Positions 18,241 to 27,122 of a DNA stretch of 64,000 nucleotides are shown in pieces. Origin of the DNA: Alkaliphilus serpentinus (GTDB lineage: Bacteria; Bacillota; Clostridia; Peptostreptococcales; Natronincolaceae); NCBI RefSeq assembly GCF_009017255.1, contig NZ_WBZB01000014.1, forward strand, positions 1-64,000, written 5' to 3'. Each line of letters opens with the position of its first letter. The first letter of the stretch is position 1. Made by a program: the position numbers and the translations under genes. The notes under the pieces were generated by a model. The model had not been told where the DNA came from. It worked only from the letters and a program-made list of their open reading frames with translations, and searched no databases.

Positions 18241-18807
18241 TTGAAGAAGGAATTATGGATAATAATAGCAATACTGATGATTGCAGCTACATTTATATTT
18301 GGTACGACAATGGCCTATTTCACTGGTGATGCACCAATTGATGATACTCCTTTTACCTTTGGAACCTTAAATCTTGAAGCCACCAACAATAGCCAGGTGG
18401 GTGGAGAATGGATACCCGTACCAGGAGATAACGTCAAGGTGGCTGAGTGGTCATTTACTAATACTGGTACAAAGGAAGCCTATGTAAGGGCAACAATAGA
18501 GCTTCAATTGATGAACTCAGGGGAAGAAATTCAGATTAATGAGAATTCTTTCTCGTGGAGTTTGATGAGTCAGGATTGGAAAGAAGAGAAAGATAAAGAT
18601 AGTGGAGTTACATATTACTATTATACAGAGGTCATAGAACCAGATGAAACAGTAGAACTAAAATTACAGCTTGTATTAAATCAGATAAATGGAAGCATAA
18701 TGGGTGGGGAATTTCAAGTAGATATAGAGGCTTTTGCAATACAGACATCAAATCATGCAGCATATTATAAGTGGGAAACTGAAATATACGGCAGACCTGC
18801 TCAATAA
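18241..18807 (+). CDS. TasA/camelysin-type fibre protein (short form)
   Basis: 188-residue precursor with a SipW-style signal (KKELW, hydrophobic core, TMAYFTGDA). It is followed by the FTFGTLNLEA strand and a jelly-roll-like beta domain (EWSFTNTGTKEAYVRATIEL), as in the TasA/CalY family. TTG at 18241 is well spaced from GGAGGTGA; an upstream TTG overlaps the site. It is separated from sipW by only 39 bp. The first c-di-GMP-I riboswitch begins within about 10 bp of its stop, so this gene can be expressed independently of the downstream fibre genes. Confidence 0.82.
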   Translation: MKKELWIIIAILMIAATFIFGTTMAYFTGDAPIDDTPFTFGTLNLEATNNSQVGGEWIPVPGDNVKVAEWSFTNTGTKEAYVRATIELQLMNSGEEIQINENSFSWSLMSQDWKEEKDKDSGVTYYYYTEVIEPDETVELKLQLVLNQINGSIMGGEFQVDIEAFAIQTSNHAAYYKWETEIYGRPAQ

Positions 18808-18814
18808 TATAAAA

Positions 18815-18883
18815 TAGGCAAACCTGTTGAAAAACAGGGACGCAAAGCTATAGGGCCTTTCATTTGAGTGGTAGCCTAGCCGC
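18815..18883 (+). ncRNA. c-di-GMP-I (GEMM) riboswitch, copy 1
   Basis: The conserved core of the GEMM-I class is plain: GGCAAACC, a P2 hairpin CCTGTT-GAAA-AACAGG with its GAAA tetraloop, the invariant linker GGGACGCAAAGC, then TAGGGCC, the P3 arm and GGTAGCC closing with AGCC of P1. It lies in the gap between two TasA-like genes and ends 13 nt before the ribosome binding site of the next, so control of translation initiation is the simplest reading. No terminator hairpin with a U-run is visible. Confidence 0.93.
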
Positions 18884-18907
18884 AAATTTAAAAATGGAGG
18901 TGTGTAT

Positions 18908-20053
18908 GTGAGGAAAAAGATTGTATTCAGTGCTTTAACAATTGTTTTAGCAGCAGCCATGATTGTTGGTGGCACCATGGCATGGTTTACTTCATCAGTT
19001 AATGGAGGAGAGACCACCTTTACAGCTGGTACAGTACAGATTGAGGCAGGGCAAGAAATCGACATTCCAGATGATGACAATCATACTTGGATTGAAGGGG
19101 ATATCTTTCCAAGGTGGGTTGTAGCAGCTGAACAGGGTCAAAGATTTGACGGAAGTGATGTATTACCTTCTAGATCAAATCCCAATGTAGTATTAACAGA
19201 TGATAATCAGCAGGAGGGTGAAAACTTTTATAGTTTAGGCTTCGATGGATATATAGTTGTAGAATTTGATCACCTTATCTTTACAGGAGAGAAAGTTTCC
19301 ATAATTACAGTAGTTGAGGAAACCGGAGGAAGATATCCACTAGAGAAGGCAAATATTTATGTTAGTACAACAGGGAATGAAGATGATTGGGTATATATAG
19401 ATGTGGCGACCAACGATGGTACTAAAGTAGGAAATACAATAAAGAATACATTTGAGCTACCAAAGGATGTAGACTATGCAAGATACATAAAGCTAGTTGA
19501 TATTACTGATAAAGAAGATTTTAAAGATCTTTCTAATAAAGATAAAAACGCAGCTGATGGTTTTGATGTTAATGTAATTTATGTAGAGGGTGGGCTAAAA
19601 GATAAAGACCATAACTGGAATCCTGGGGATACTGCTACAAAAGAATATACCGTGGTGAATACCGGAAGTAAAGATATTCATGTGCGTGCTCAACTAATAG
19701 GCCAATGGTATCAGTATAATGAAGAAACCTATGAATGGGTTACCTATGTACCAATTCCAGATTTAGACGTTGTAGAGATTAATGTTTGTGAAGTTGAGAG
19801 TCCTGACTGGTTCTATGATGAAGCTTCTGGCTACTTCTACTATACTGGTGAATTGGCTGGAACCTATGAAAGAAGTGATGAGGATATTATTGAAGCTACA
19901 TTATGTGTTGAAATTCATATTAAAGGGGAAGAGACAGATAACCAGTACCAGGGTAAGCGATTTGTCATCTCAACAACCTTTGAGGCAATTCAGTCCTCCA
20001 ATGGAGCGGCTGAAGAACACTGGCAAGTAAATTTATATAGTTTTGATGAATAA
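18908..20053 (+). CDS. TasA/camelysin-type fibre protein (long form)
   Basis: 381-residue SipW-type precursor: RKK, hydrophobic core, GGTMAWFTSSVNGGETTFTAG, the typical cleavage and donor-strand region, then two beta-rich modules. The second module, from about 235, has WNPGDTATKEYTVVNTGSKDIHVRAQ, a repeat of the TasA/camelysin fold. GTG at 18908 follows GGAGG by 6 nt; an earlier in-frame GTG overlaps that site. Directly preceded by c-di-GMP riboswitch 1 and followed by riboswitch 2. The family polymerises into biofilm or endospore-surface fibres; that role is inferred here. Confidence 0.82.
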   Translation: MRKKIVFSALTIVLAAAMIVGGTMAWFTSSVNGGETTFTAGTVQIEAGQEIDIPDDDNHTWIEGDIFPRWVVAAEQGQRFDGSDVLPSRSNPNVVLTDDNQQEGENFYSLGFDGYIVVEFDHLIFTGEKVSIITVVEETGGRYPLEKANIYVSTTGNEDDWVYIDVATNDGTKVGNTIKNTFELPKDVDYARYIKLVDITDKEDFKDLSNKDKNAADGFDVNVIYVEGGLKDKDHNWNPGDTATKEYTVVNTGSKDIHVRAQLIGQWYQYNEETYEWVTYVPIPDLDVVEINVCEVESPDWFYDEASGYFYYTGELAGTYERSDEDIIEATLCVEIHIKGEETDNQYQGKRFVISTTFEAIQSSNGAAEEHWQVNLYSFDE

Positions 20054-20064
20054 ATCATAAAGAA

Positions 20065-20139
20065 GGGGCAAACCATTGGAAACAATGGGACGCAAAGCCA
20101 TAGGGCCTTTTAGCTTCAGCTGAATGGCAGCCGGTTGCC
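20065..20139 (+). ncRNA. c-di-GMP-I (GEMM) riboswitch, copy 2
   Basis: Second GEMM-I aptamer with closed P1 (GGCAA / TTGCC), P2 CCATTG-GAAA-CAATGG, invariant GGGACGCAAAGCC, TAGGGCC, a P3 arm and GGCAGCC. It starts 11 bp after the stop of the long TasA-like gene and lies 40 bp before the next one. P1 is followed by TTTT, so ligand-stabilised P1 could act as a weak terminator; the ribosome binding site is about 27 nt downstream. Confidence 0.94.
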
Positions 20140-20179
20140 TTTTAATAAAAAATAAAACAATAAACGGAGGGGTAAAGAA

Positions 20180-20986
20180 GTGAAAAAGAAAATTATTTAC
20201 ACGATGTTGGCTTTAACATTGGCTATCGCAATGGTAGCAGGTGGAACTATGGCTTGGTTCACCGACGAAGCAAATGCAGGGGACACTACCTTTACAGCTG
20301 GTACTTTACATGTTGGTGTTACTGAAGGATTAGATTCATTAATTACAGTTGCTCCCAATATTGACAACATGAATCCTGGTGACTCTTATGGACCGATTTC
20401 AATTGAAATAACAAACGAAGGCACTAAAAAATTAGCATGGTTTGGTAATTGGATATTCACTCCTGTTATAGAGGAGGGTACAGAGGGAGATTATACTAAA
20501 TTGTTAGATGTAATTTATATCAAGACTATGTCTATGCAAATGTTAGATGCAGATGGAAATCCTTGGACTGATGATCCATGGTATTCTGGTTATAACTTTA
20601 TTGAGAATGGTAGAGGAAACTTTGTTGGACATAACCAAAGTGAGGCTAACTTCTATAATAGTTTAGCAGATTTAAGTGAGTTTGATGTTATAACTCTACG
20701 TAACTGGAACGACAATAACTCCATGATAACATTAGCTGATTCTCCTTATGAGCATATGGGAGCCCTTATAGGAAATAGTGAAAACAAATATGTGTTAACA
20801 GTTGAGCTCGGATTCCACCAAAATGCTGGAAATGATTACCAAGGAGATGCGGCAGGTGTGGCTCCTATAAAAGTAGAATTCCAAGTAGATGCAACACAAG
20901 TACATGAAGATGCAATCAATCATATGAATGGATTAGGAACATTACATATTGGTTGGCTACAAGGTCAAATAGAGCTTCAAGAATAA
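20180..20986 (+). CDS. TasA/camelysin-type fibre protein
   Basis: 268-residue SipW-type precursor: KKKIIYT, hydrophobic core, GGTMAWFTDEANAGDTTFTAGTLHVGV. The mature part is one beta-rich domain with MNPGDSYGPISIEITNEGTKKLAWFG near 75, similar in order to the two upstream TasA-like proteins and to B. subtilis TasA. GTG start after GGAGGGG. Preceded by riboswitch 2, so its level should follow cellular c-di-GMP. It may be the major fibre subunit, since it is the cleanest match to the family (inference). Confidence 0.85.
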   Translation: MKKKIIYTMLALTLAIAMVAGGTMAWFTDEANAGDTTFTAGTLHVGVTEGLDSLITVAPNIDNMNPGDSYGPISIEITNEGTKKLAWFGNWIFTPVIEEGTEGDYTKLLDVIYIKTMSMQMLDADGNPWTDDPWYSGYNFIENGRGNFVGHNQSEANFYNSLADLSEFDVITLRNWNDNNSMITLADSPYEHMGALIGNSENKYVLTVELGFHQNAGNDYQGDAAGVAPIKVEFQVDATQVHEDAINHMNGLGTLHIGWLQGQIELQE

Positions 20987-21052
20987 TATTGTATAAAGCA
21001 AAGCTAGGTTTCTTTAATTACTAATTAGTAAGATTTCAGAGAGGGTGTTACC

Positions 21053-21862
21053 ATGAATCGTAAAATCATAAAATCCATAGCCAACATTGTAATAACGCTT
21101 CTGGTTATTACGTGTTTTACCCTAGCAATTAGATTGCAGGACACCTTTGCTCTAGAGGTAATTGGTGGGGAATATGGTCTGAAGGTTGAGCTGGCCCAAG
21201 ACAACGTTGCCACCGACAACTTAAACCCTGGAGATACAAAGGAATCCTACATGACTATATCTAATATTGGAGAGCACCCTCTACCTGTATATTTAAATAA
21301 TCGTACCATCCGAGAAACCTTTGGCAATGGTGGAGGGGATTTAAATGATAAGCTGGTTCTTACCATAACGGATCAAAATGATAAGCTGGTTTATTCTGGA
21401 ACAGTTAAGGGTTTAAATACTCCCCATTATGTTGGAAATATCCAACCCGATACCTCTGTAGCACTAGATTTCAAGGTTGATTTACCTGCCGAAGAAACTA
21501 CAAACGAGTATCAAGCGGCTTCATTGACTGTAAAATGGATTGTATCTACCACCTATAAAGCACCTACAGATAAGCCTTCTCCTCCAACTGTTATAGATAA
21601 TGCAGAAGAAGTGGAAGAGCTAGATGATGACGAAACTCCACTGGTGACAGCTAAGATAAAAGAGGAACCAGAGGTTGTAGAGGAAAAGAATGAAGAACCA
21701 GAGGAAGTAGAAGAGGTAGAAGAGGTAGAGGAAATAGAGGAAGTAGAGATACCCTCAGGGGTTACTACTCTGCCAGAAACTGGCGAAGCTTCTTCCAATC
21801 TATTCTATGGTTTAGGGATCCTGTTTATATTAGTTGGTATTTACATTAATAAAAGGTTATAA
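21053..21862 (+). CDS. LPETG cell-wall-anchored surface protein
   Basis: 269-residue exported protein: signal segment (residues about 12-34), a beta domain starting LKVELAQDNVATDNLNPGD like that of the TasA-like neighbours, a Glu/Val-rich low-complexity stalk (about 185-233), then the sortase signal LPETG, a hydrophobic helix and a KR tail. It is the last gene of the operon and probably tethers the fibres to peptidoglycan via sortase A (inference). No sortase gene is in this window. RBS GAGAGGGTG precedes ATG. Confidence 0.87.
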   Translation: MNRKIIKSIANIVITLLVITCFTLAIRLQDTFALEVIGGEYGLKVELAQDNVATDNLNPGDTKESYMTISNIGEHPLPVYLNNRTIRETFGNGGGDLNDKLVLTITDQNDKLVYSGTVKGLNTPHYVGNIQPDTSVALDFKVDLPAEETTNEYQAASLTVKWIVSTTYKAPTDKPSPPTVIDNAEEVEELDDDETPLVTAKIKEEPEVVEEKNEEPEEVEEVEEVEEIEEVEIPSGVTTLPETGEASSNLFYGLGILFILVGIYINKRL

Positions 21863-21874
21863 TCTAAAATGTAA

Positions 21875-21903
21875 AAATCGGGGTTAATCCCCGATTTTTT
21901 TTG
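21875..21903 (+). terminator. Terminator of the fibre operon
   Basis: ATCGGGG / CCCCGAT stem with a short AT-rich loop and a run of eight T after it. Confidence 0.92.
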
Positions 21904-21910
21904 TGGAGTT

Positions 21911-22474
21911 CTAAAATTTAAATATAATCCCTACAAATCCAGCAATGGCTATATAGACTATGGGATGTTTTTTAAATCTATTAATTCCATAGAGCATCAC
22001 TGCGAATAGCACCAGGGCTTTTAAATCTATTAGCTGTGAAAAATCCTTAGTAGTTTTATATAAATCAAAATTAAATAAGGATATTTTAGCCACTTGAAAA
22101 CCTGCTGCAGCGATTAATCCAACAACAGCTGGTCTAATACCATCAAAGCCAGCCCGTACTAATGGGTTTTCGTTGAACTTCATAAAGTAATGTACAATAA
22201 TGGCTATGATAATAAGGGAGGGAGCCGCCATACCAAGGGATGCAATGGCACCTCCCAAAATACCAGCGGTTTTGTAGCCCATAAAGGTGGCTGCATTAAT
22301 ACCGATAGGGCCAGGAGTTGATTCAGCAATTGCAATCATATCCAACAAATCCTGGGAGGTAATCCAACCATATTTGTCTACTAGATCATATAGAAAGGGT
22401 AGACTAACCAAGCCTCCGCCTATAGAAAAAAGACCGATCTTAAAGAACTCTAAAAATAATGTTATATAGATCAT
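21911..22474 (-). CDS. Chromate transporter family protein, second half
   Basis: 187-residue membrane protein of the CHR family, half the length of classical ChrA. It has the N-terminal signature FKIGLFSIGGGLVSLPFL, an SQDLLDMIAIAESTPGPIGINAATFMG stretch, and about six transmembrane helices. It overlaps the upstream CHR gene by 4 bp; short CHR proteins act as heterologous pairs. Chromate export is the family's named role, but in anaerobes the natural anion is uncertain. Confidence 0.85.
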   Translation of the reverse strand: MIYITLFLEFFKIGLFSIGGGLVSLPFLYDLVDKYGWITSQDLLDMIAIAESTPGPIGINAATFMGYKTAGILGGAIASLGMAAPSLIIIAIIVHYFMKFNENPLVRAGFDGIRPAVVGLIAAAGFQVAKISLFNFDLYKTTKDFSQLIDLKALVLFAVMLYGINRFKKHPIVYIAIAGFVGIIFKF

Positions 22475-23019
22475 TTAGGAGCCACCCCCTCCTTATTTTG
22501 AAGTAGGACTAAGCCCGCCAAAGCAGAAGCAATAATTACAACTATAGGTGAAATATTCGATAGAATAATTACCAAAAAGGAAATTAAAAATAAGACAAAA
22601 CCTACTTTGTTCTTTACCGACTGCTTCCACATCTTGATAACAGCATGGGCAATAAGGGCAACTACCACAACCCTGATTCCTCCAAAGGCCTGCTGAACAA
22701 CCTGATACTCTTGAAAACGATGGAAGAAGGCCGCTATTATCGTAATAATAATTATGGATGGAGAAATCATTCCTAGTGTTGAAAAAAGTCCTCCCCAATT
22801 CCCCCTACGCCTATGACCAATAAGGGTTGCTGTATTTATGGCTATAATACCAGGAACAACCTGACCTAAGGCATAGTAATCAATGATTTCAGTATCAGTA
22901 GCCCATTGTCTTTTATTAACGATTTCTTCCTGCATAATGGGTAGCATCGCATACCCCCCACCAAAGGTAAAGGCACCCATTCTAAAAAAAATCCAATATA
23001 AGTCCATTAGCTCCTTCAT
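22471..23019 (-). CDS. Chromate transporter family protein, first half
   Basis: 182-residue CHR-family membrane protein with FRMGAFTFGGGYAMLPIMQEEIV, then VVPGIIAINTATLIGHRRRG, and about six helices. It is paired and 4-bp overlapped with the following CHR gene, forming a split ChrA. The upstream region carries a GGGGGC stretch as a poorly placed ribosome binding site. Substrate uncertain as for its partner. Confidence 0.85.
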   Translation of the reverse strand: MKELMDLYWIFFRMGAFTFGGGYAMLPIMQEEIVNKRQWATDTEIIDYYALGQVVPGIIAINTATLIGHRRRGNWGGLFSTLGMISPSIIIITIIAAFFHRFQEYQVVQQAFGGIRVVVVALIAHAVIKMWKQSVKNKVGFVLFLISFLVIILSNISPIVVIIASALAGLVLLQNKEGVAPK

Positions 23020-23162
23020 GTAATGTCAACGCCCCCAGTTCAAAAAAATATTAAGTGTGTCTAAGTTTCTTAATTATTATAACATATTAGCGACTTATAA
23101 TGCGGTTTTTTTATTTTAGATAAAAAGACTGATATAAGGAAATCCTCAATCAATCTTCTATA

Positions 23163-25133
23163 TCATTGGGCAAAAACCCTTCTATAATAGTCGGTTTCTA
23201 ATATTTTGGCAGAATAATAAATTCTTTCATTAACAATGGAGGAAATCCCATTAATATAATCTTCATCAACCTCAAGACCATCATTGGGAATAAACTCCTT
23301 GGTAATAGTATTATAAAAACCCTTATCGGTGATAAAGCTTTTGCTCAGGAATATTACAAGGGGGTGATGGTTAGAAAATATATCCCTTCCCATAAGCAAT
23401 CTTGAATCATATTCAAGACCTAGTAAATTTGAAAGGGTGGGAATAATATCTAAGCTGGATGCAGGTTTATCAATAATTTCGGGTTCCATTCCCTTTGTAT
23501 ATAATAAAAAGCTGTTTTTATATAGCTCAAAGTTTCTTTCCACCTGGTGGCCCACCAGCTCATCTATAACCTCATACTCTAAACCGTAGGGATAATGATC
23601 AGAGCTTAGGGCAATGAGGGTTTTGTCAGCAATGCAAGCCTCCTCCAACTTATTCAACAAATATTCTAGGCTTTTATCTAGCTCGATTTGAGTGGCTATA
23701 TAGGCCTTTGCAGCATCGGAGTAGGGTAAGTCTGCAACCAAGCCCTTATTTTTAAGGGCCATAGCATTACCTGTAAAGTTATATTGCATATGGCCGCTTA
23801 CCGTCATGTAATAGGCATGAAAGGGTTGATTATTGATATACTCATCCACAGTTTTTTCCATCATCTCTAAATCTGATGCTGGCCATGGTGTGGAGATCTT
23901 TAGTCCATTGCCAACCCCCTTATAATCGTAACCCATATTGGGATGAGAGACATCCCTCCTATAATAGTCGTAGAAATGGTTATGATAGGCAACGGAAGTA
24001 TAGCCTAGATTTTTTAATTGATTTCCCATAGCAAAGGGCATATATTTATTCCCCGATAAATAAAAGCTCCATACTCCATTTTTTGGGATAAGGCTGGTTA
24101 GGGCAACATACTCTCCATCGGAGGTACTAACTCCCCATAAAGGGGTATAAAAATTTGCAAATTGATAGCCTTCATTATAGAGCTTATACAAGGTAGGGGT
24201 CAATTCCTTATGAATACCATAGGGAGAAAAGGACTCGGCGGTAATAAGAATTAAGTTATAGCCCTTATATTTACCCGTATAGGGATTTTTTGCTGTAGGC
24301 GCTACTTTAGAGAAGTAATTATGTAAATCTATAATGGATTTTTTGCTTTCATTTTCCATCAGCTTCTGAAAATCAATATCCATGACATTGTATTCGATTC
24401 TAACCTTCATAACATCAGTGTCATCGGGTATATTGGCTTTAGGGTCTGGTGGACTTGAATAGTAAAAGTCATAGGATGAGGCCTCCAACGCTGGTGACCA
24501 GCCAAATATTAATCGTTGAAAGTCAAGGCGCATGGTGGTCAGCAGCCCGAGATTTTCCAAAGAGAGTAGAGAATTGCTATTCTTATAATATAAATCATAG
24601 GGAGAGTTTTGATCTTTACCAATGACTTGAAGGGTTAGTAGTCCAAGAAGGTGGGAGGATATCATTGTAAAGATGAGTAGGTACCTAATCTGCTTATGAA
24701 CTCTATCATAAGGAAAGTATTTTTTACCATAGATTACAATTAAAAATACAGGTAAAAACATCAAGAAAATCCAATGAATATTATCCGTAACCTTGGCTAC
24801 AATATCCCGCCAAAATTGAAGCACTTGAAGGGAGTTGCCAAGGGAATAAAAGGTATAAAGCATCCGAAAGGTTTTGTAGTATATCAACTGGCTAGCAAAA
24901 ACAAAGGCAGTAATGCTTAATAGACCAATTAAGGAGTAATGAAGGGATTTACCTTCGAAGAAACTACCTATTAGATAAAGGATTATTCCAGCTGATATAG
25001 TAAACATAGCTAAAAAAACAAGTCCGTTGGAAAAAACCCCCCCCGTTGTAGTTACCCTTAATAAGGTTTCCATAAAAAATATTGAAAGGAATATATAGAT
25101 TAATAGGGATACCTGGTTAGTTCTTTTAAACAT
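23163..25133 (-). CDS. LtaS-like membrane sulfatase (lipoteichoic-acid-synthase family)
   Basis: 656-residue protein with about five N-terminal transmembrane helices (to residue 205) and an extracellular alkaline-phosphatase-fold domain. Metal and nucleophile motifs are visible: LILITAES (metal Glu), GVSTSDGEY (Thr nucleophile region) and LSSDHYPYG near 510. The family transfers glycerol-phosphate from phosphatidylglycerol to build lipoteichoic acid or modifies envelope polymers. GGAGGT lies 11 nt before ATG. A DUF401 gene is encoded 54 bp upstream in the same direction. The exact polymer is not deducible. Confidence 0.85.
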   Translation of the reverse strand: MFKRTNQVSLLIYIFLSIFFMETLLRVTTTGGVFSNGLVFLAMFTISAGIILYLIGSFFEGKSLHYSLIGLLSITAFVFASQLIYYKTFRMLYTFYSLGNSLQVLQFWRDIVAKVTDNIHWIFLMFLPVFLIVIYGKKYFPYDRVHKQIRYLLIFTMISSHLLGLLTLQVIGKDQNSPYDLYYKNSNSLLSLENLGLLTTMRLDFQRLIFGWSPALEASSYDFYYSSPPDPKANIPDDTDVMKVRIEYNVMDIDFQKLMENESKKSIIDLHNYFSKVAPTAKNPYTGKYKGYNLILITAESFSPYGIHKELTPTLYKLYNEGYQFANFYTPLWGVSTSDGEYVALTSLIPKNGVWSFYLSGNKYMPFAMGNQLKNLGYTSVAYHNHFYDYYRRDVSHPNMGYDYKGVGNGLKISTPWPASDLEMMEKTVDEYINNQPFHAYYMTVSGHMQYNFTGNAMALKNKGLVADLPYSDAAKAYIATQIELDKSLEYLLNKLEEACIADKTLIALSSDHYPYGLEYEVIDELVGHQVERNFELYKNSFLLYTKGMEPEIIDKPASSLDIIPTLSNLLGLEYDSRLLMGRDIFSNHHPLVIFLSKSFITDKGFYNTITKEFIPNDGLEVDEDYINGISSIVNERIYYSAKILETDYYRRVFAQ

Positions 25134-25187
25134 AGGAATAATCTACCTCCAATACTACAATAAGTATAATGCTACAGGGTAGAAATA

Positions 25188-26435
25188 TCAATTAAAAATC
25201 ATATTAATAAAATAGATAACAACCATAACACCATAGGTTAAGGGGAGAATTATAAGATAATTTTTATAAAGATCCTTAACCCTTACTTGAAAATACTCTA
25301 AGGTTAATACCTGACAAAGGTGAAGGGGTGAAATATAATAAAACAAAAAGGAGCTTGTGTAAATAAACATGGCATATAGAAGCTTTGTTTCATAATTAGG
25401 AGCTAAAGGTAAAAGCATGGGAAATAATATAGCAATACCAGGATTGGTTGAAGCTAACGGGAAGCACAATACAGCCGTTGAAAGAAATATTAAAAGCTCT
25501 ATTGGCATTCCCTGTTCTAATAAATTATTTAGAAATATAATGATTTCATCAATCTCATTAACGGTATTCTTATATAACATAATACCCACAATTGCTATCA
25601 CCATGGGTACCTTAACACCCTTATACATGGTTTTTAAGGGATGCTCCTGAAGATCATATTTTACATCCCTTCTTTTATCATACTGGTTTATACCAACACT
25701 AATAGCGATACCTACCAATAGAGATATGTGAAAGGAGACCTTAAAAGCAACAACTCCAAGTAGGCTAATCAATATGGGGGAAGCATAAAGAAGAAAATCA
25801 CTGAAGGCCTGAAAATATTGCTTGATATTTATTTTCTCTGCTTTACTTTCTTGATAATTTCTTAGATAAAAGATATAGCCAAAGACATACAGAACTATTG
25901 CTATTGGAAATTGCAGTTTGATAAAGTCTATAACCCTAAAATCTCCAATTTCTGCTGCCAATAGTATTGCTGGTGACAATGGAAAAACGAAGTACAGAGC
26001 ATGTCTAAATATAAGGTTTATAGTAGCCTTTCTATCATTGGGTATACTTAGCCTATCCCCTAGGCTTCCTACGATGGGACAAGACATTAAGGCACCACCA
26101 GATACCAAGAGGGTTCCCATAAGGGCAGGGGCAACTAAAATGGTAGCTTTGGCACTTCTAAGAATTTTTTCTAAAGCAACAATCATTCTATCCAATATCA
26201 GGTATTTATCCATCAGGTAAGCCAATATAGTAATCAAGGCTATTGTAGAGCCAAGGGATATAGTAGTGGGTTCAAGGAGGGTCTCTTTAAATATTTCTAA
26301 AAACCGAAGGAAGCTACGTCCATTTAACATGGCTAATAAAAAAGAGCCAATCGTTAAGGAATAACCGATATTCAGCTTTTTATTTACTAGGAATAAGGTT
26401 ACAAAAATAGATACTACTAGAGATAAAATTAACAT
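25188..26435 (-). CDS. DUF401 family integral membrane protein
   Basis: 415 residues and about ten hydrophobic helices, with the family pattern of two related halves and conserved stretches SGGALMSCPIVGSLGDRL and LASTNPGIAILFPMLLP. DUF401 members look like ion- or organic-anion transporters of the GntP/Na+:H+ antiporter superfamily, substrate unknown. It precedes the LtaS-like gene by 54 bp on the same strand and may be cotranscribed. Ribosome binding site is weak (GGTGATG). Confidence 0.8.
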   Translation of the reverse strand: MLILSLVVSIFVTLFLVNKKLNIGYSLTIGSFLLAMLNGRSFLRFLEIFKETLLEPTTISLGSTIALITILAYLMDKYLILDRMIVALEKILRSAKATILVAPALMGTLLVSGGALMSCPIVGSLGDRLSIPNDRKATINLIFRHALYFVFPLSPAILLAAEIGDFRVIDFIKLQFPIAIVLYVFGYIFYLRNYQESKAEKINIKQYFQAFSDFLLYASPILISLLGVVAFKVSFHISLLVGIAISVGINQYDKRRDVKYDLQEHPLKTMYKGVKVPMVIAIVGIMLYKNTVNEIDEIIIFLNNLLEQGMPIELLIFLSTAVLCFPLASTNPGIAILFPMLLPLAPNYETKLLYAMFIYTSSFLFYYISPLHLCQVLTLEYFQVRVKDLYKNYLIILPLTYGVMVVIYFINMIFN

Positions 26436-26618
26436 AGGTCATCACCATTCCATTTCATTTAAGCTATTAATAAATATATCATATTTTCCTTTACTATAAC
26501 AATATTTTTAGATTACCGAAGTAATGTATAAAAAATTCTTCATGAGGAAATAAACTAGAGGATAGAATAGGTATTTACAAGGGTATATATTATGAAAATA
26601 ATTGAAGGAGTGATTATA

Positions 26619-26936
26619 ATGGATGTAATGGAAAGGAACCTACACTACTTTATCGATAAGCATAATGATATATATGAAGCCTATGAGAATTATGGAAATA
26701 TGCTTCATGAAAAAGGAGGCCCCCTAAACGAGAAGACAAGATGGCTTATTAAGGTTGCTATTTCAGCCTGCTGCCAATATCAGTATGCTTTAAGGACCCA
26801 TATAAAAAAGGCAGTAAGGGCCGGTTGCACTAGGGAAGAGATAGAGCATGCAATACTGTTGGTGGCCCCCAGCGGAGGATTTCCTAAAATGATGGAGGCT
26901 ACTCTGATTCTAAGGGATGAGATGGGGGACAAATAG
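26619..26936 (+). CDS. Carboxymuconolactone-decarboxylase-fold protein (AhpD-like, no redox CxxC)
   Basis: 105-residue helical protein with the CMD pattern ending in THIKKAVRAGCTREEIEHAI. In AhpD the motif CxxCxxxH provides redox Cys; here the two positions are Tyr and Ala (YQYALRTH), although a CC pair sits just upstream. Peroxidase-partner chemistry as in AhpD is therefore doubtful. ATG at 26619 follows AAGGAG; upstream in-frame ATGs would include it. The gene stands alone. Confidence 0.75.
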   Translation: MDVMERNLHYFIDKHNDIYEAYENYGNMLHEKGGPLNEKTRWLIKVAISACCQYQYALRTHIKKAVRAGCTREEIEHAILLVAPSGGFPKMMEATLILRDEMGDK

Positions 26937-26972
26937 ATTATTATACATAATATGGGTTTAACCATATAAGTA

Positions 26973-27004
26973 AAGCCATGGATCAAATCGGTTATCCATG
27001 GCTT
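26973..27004. repeat. Perfect 11-bp inverted repeat
   Basis: AAGCCATGGAT / ATCCATGGCTT separated by 10 bp downstream of the CMD gene. There is no U-run immediately after it on the plus strand, so it is either a weak terminator or a protein-binding palindrome. Confidence 0.6.
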
Positions 27005-27122
27005 AAGCTATCGGTGGTTAGCAACAAGCTATGGGGTTTTTCATTATTATTCCATAATTATTCCAACAAATTTATGTATGAGAATCTTCCTTCTGATTAA
27101 AAATAATTAAGAGGTGATAATA

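Noticed and set aside
21553-21798. Ser-rich open frame on the minus strand
   Set aside because: Antisense shadow of the Glu/Val-rich stalk of the LPETG protein.
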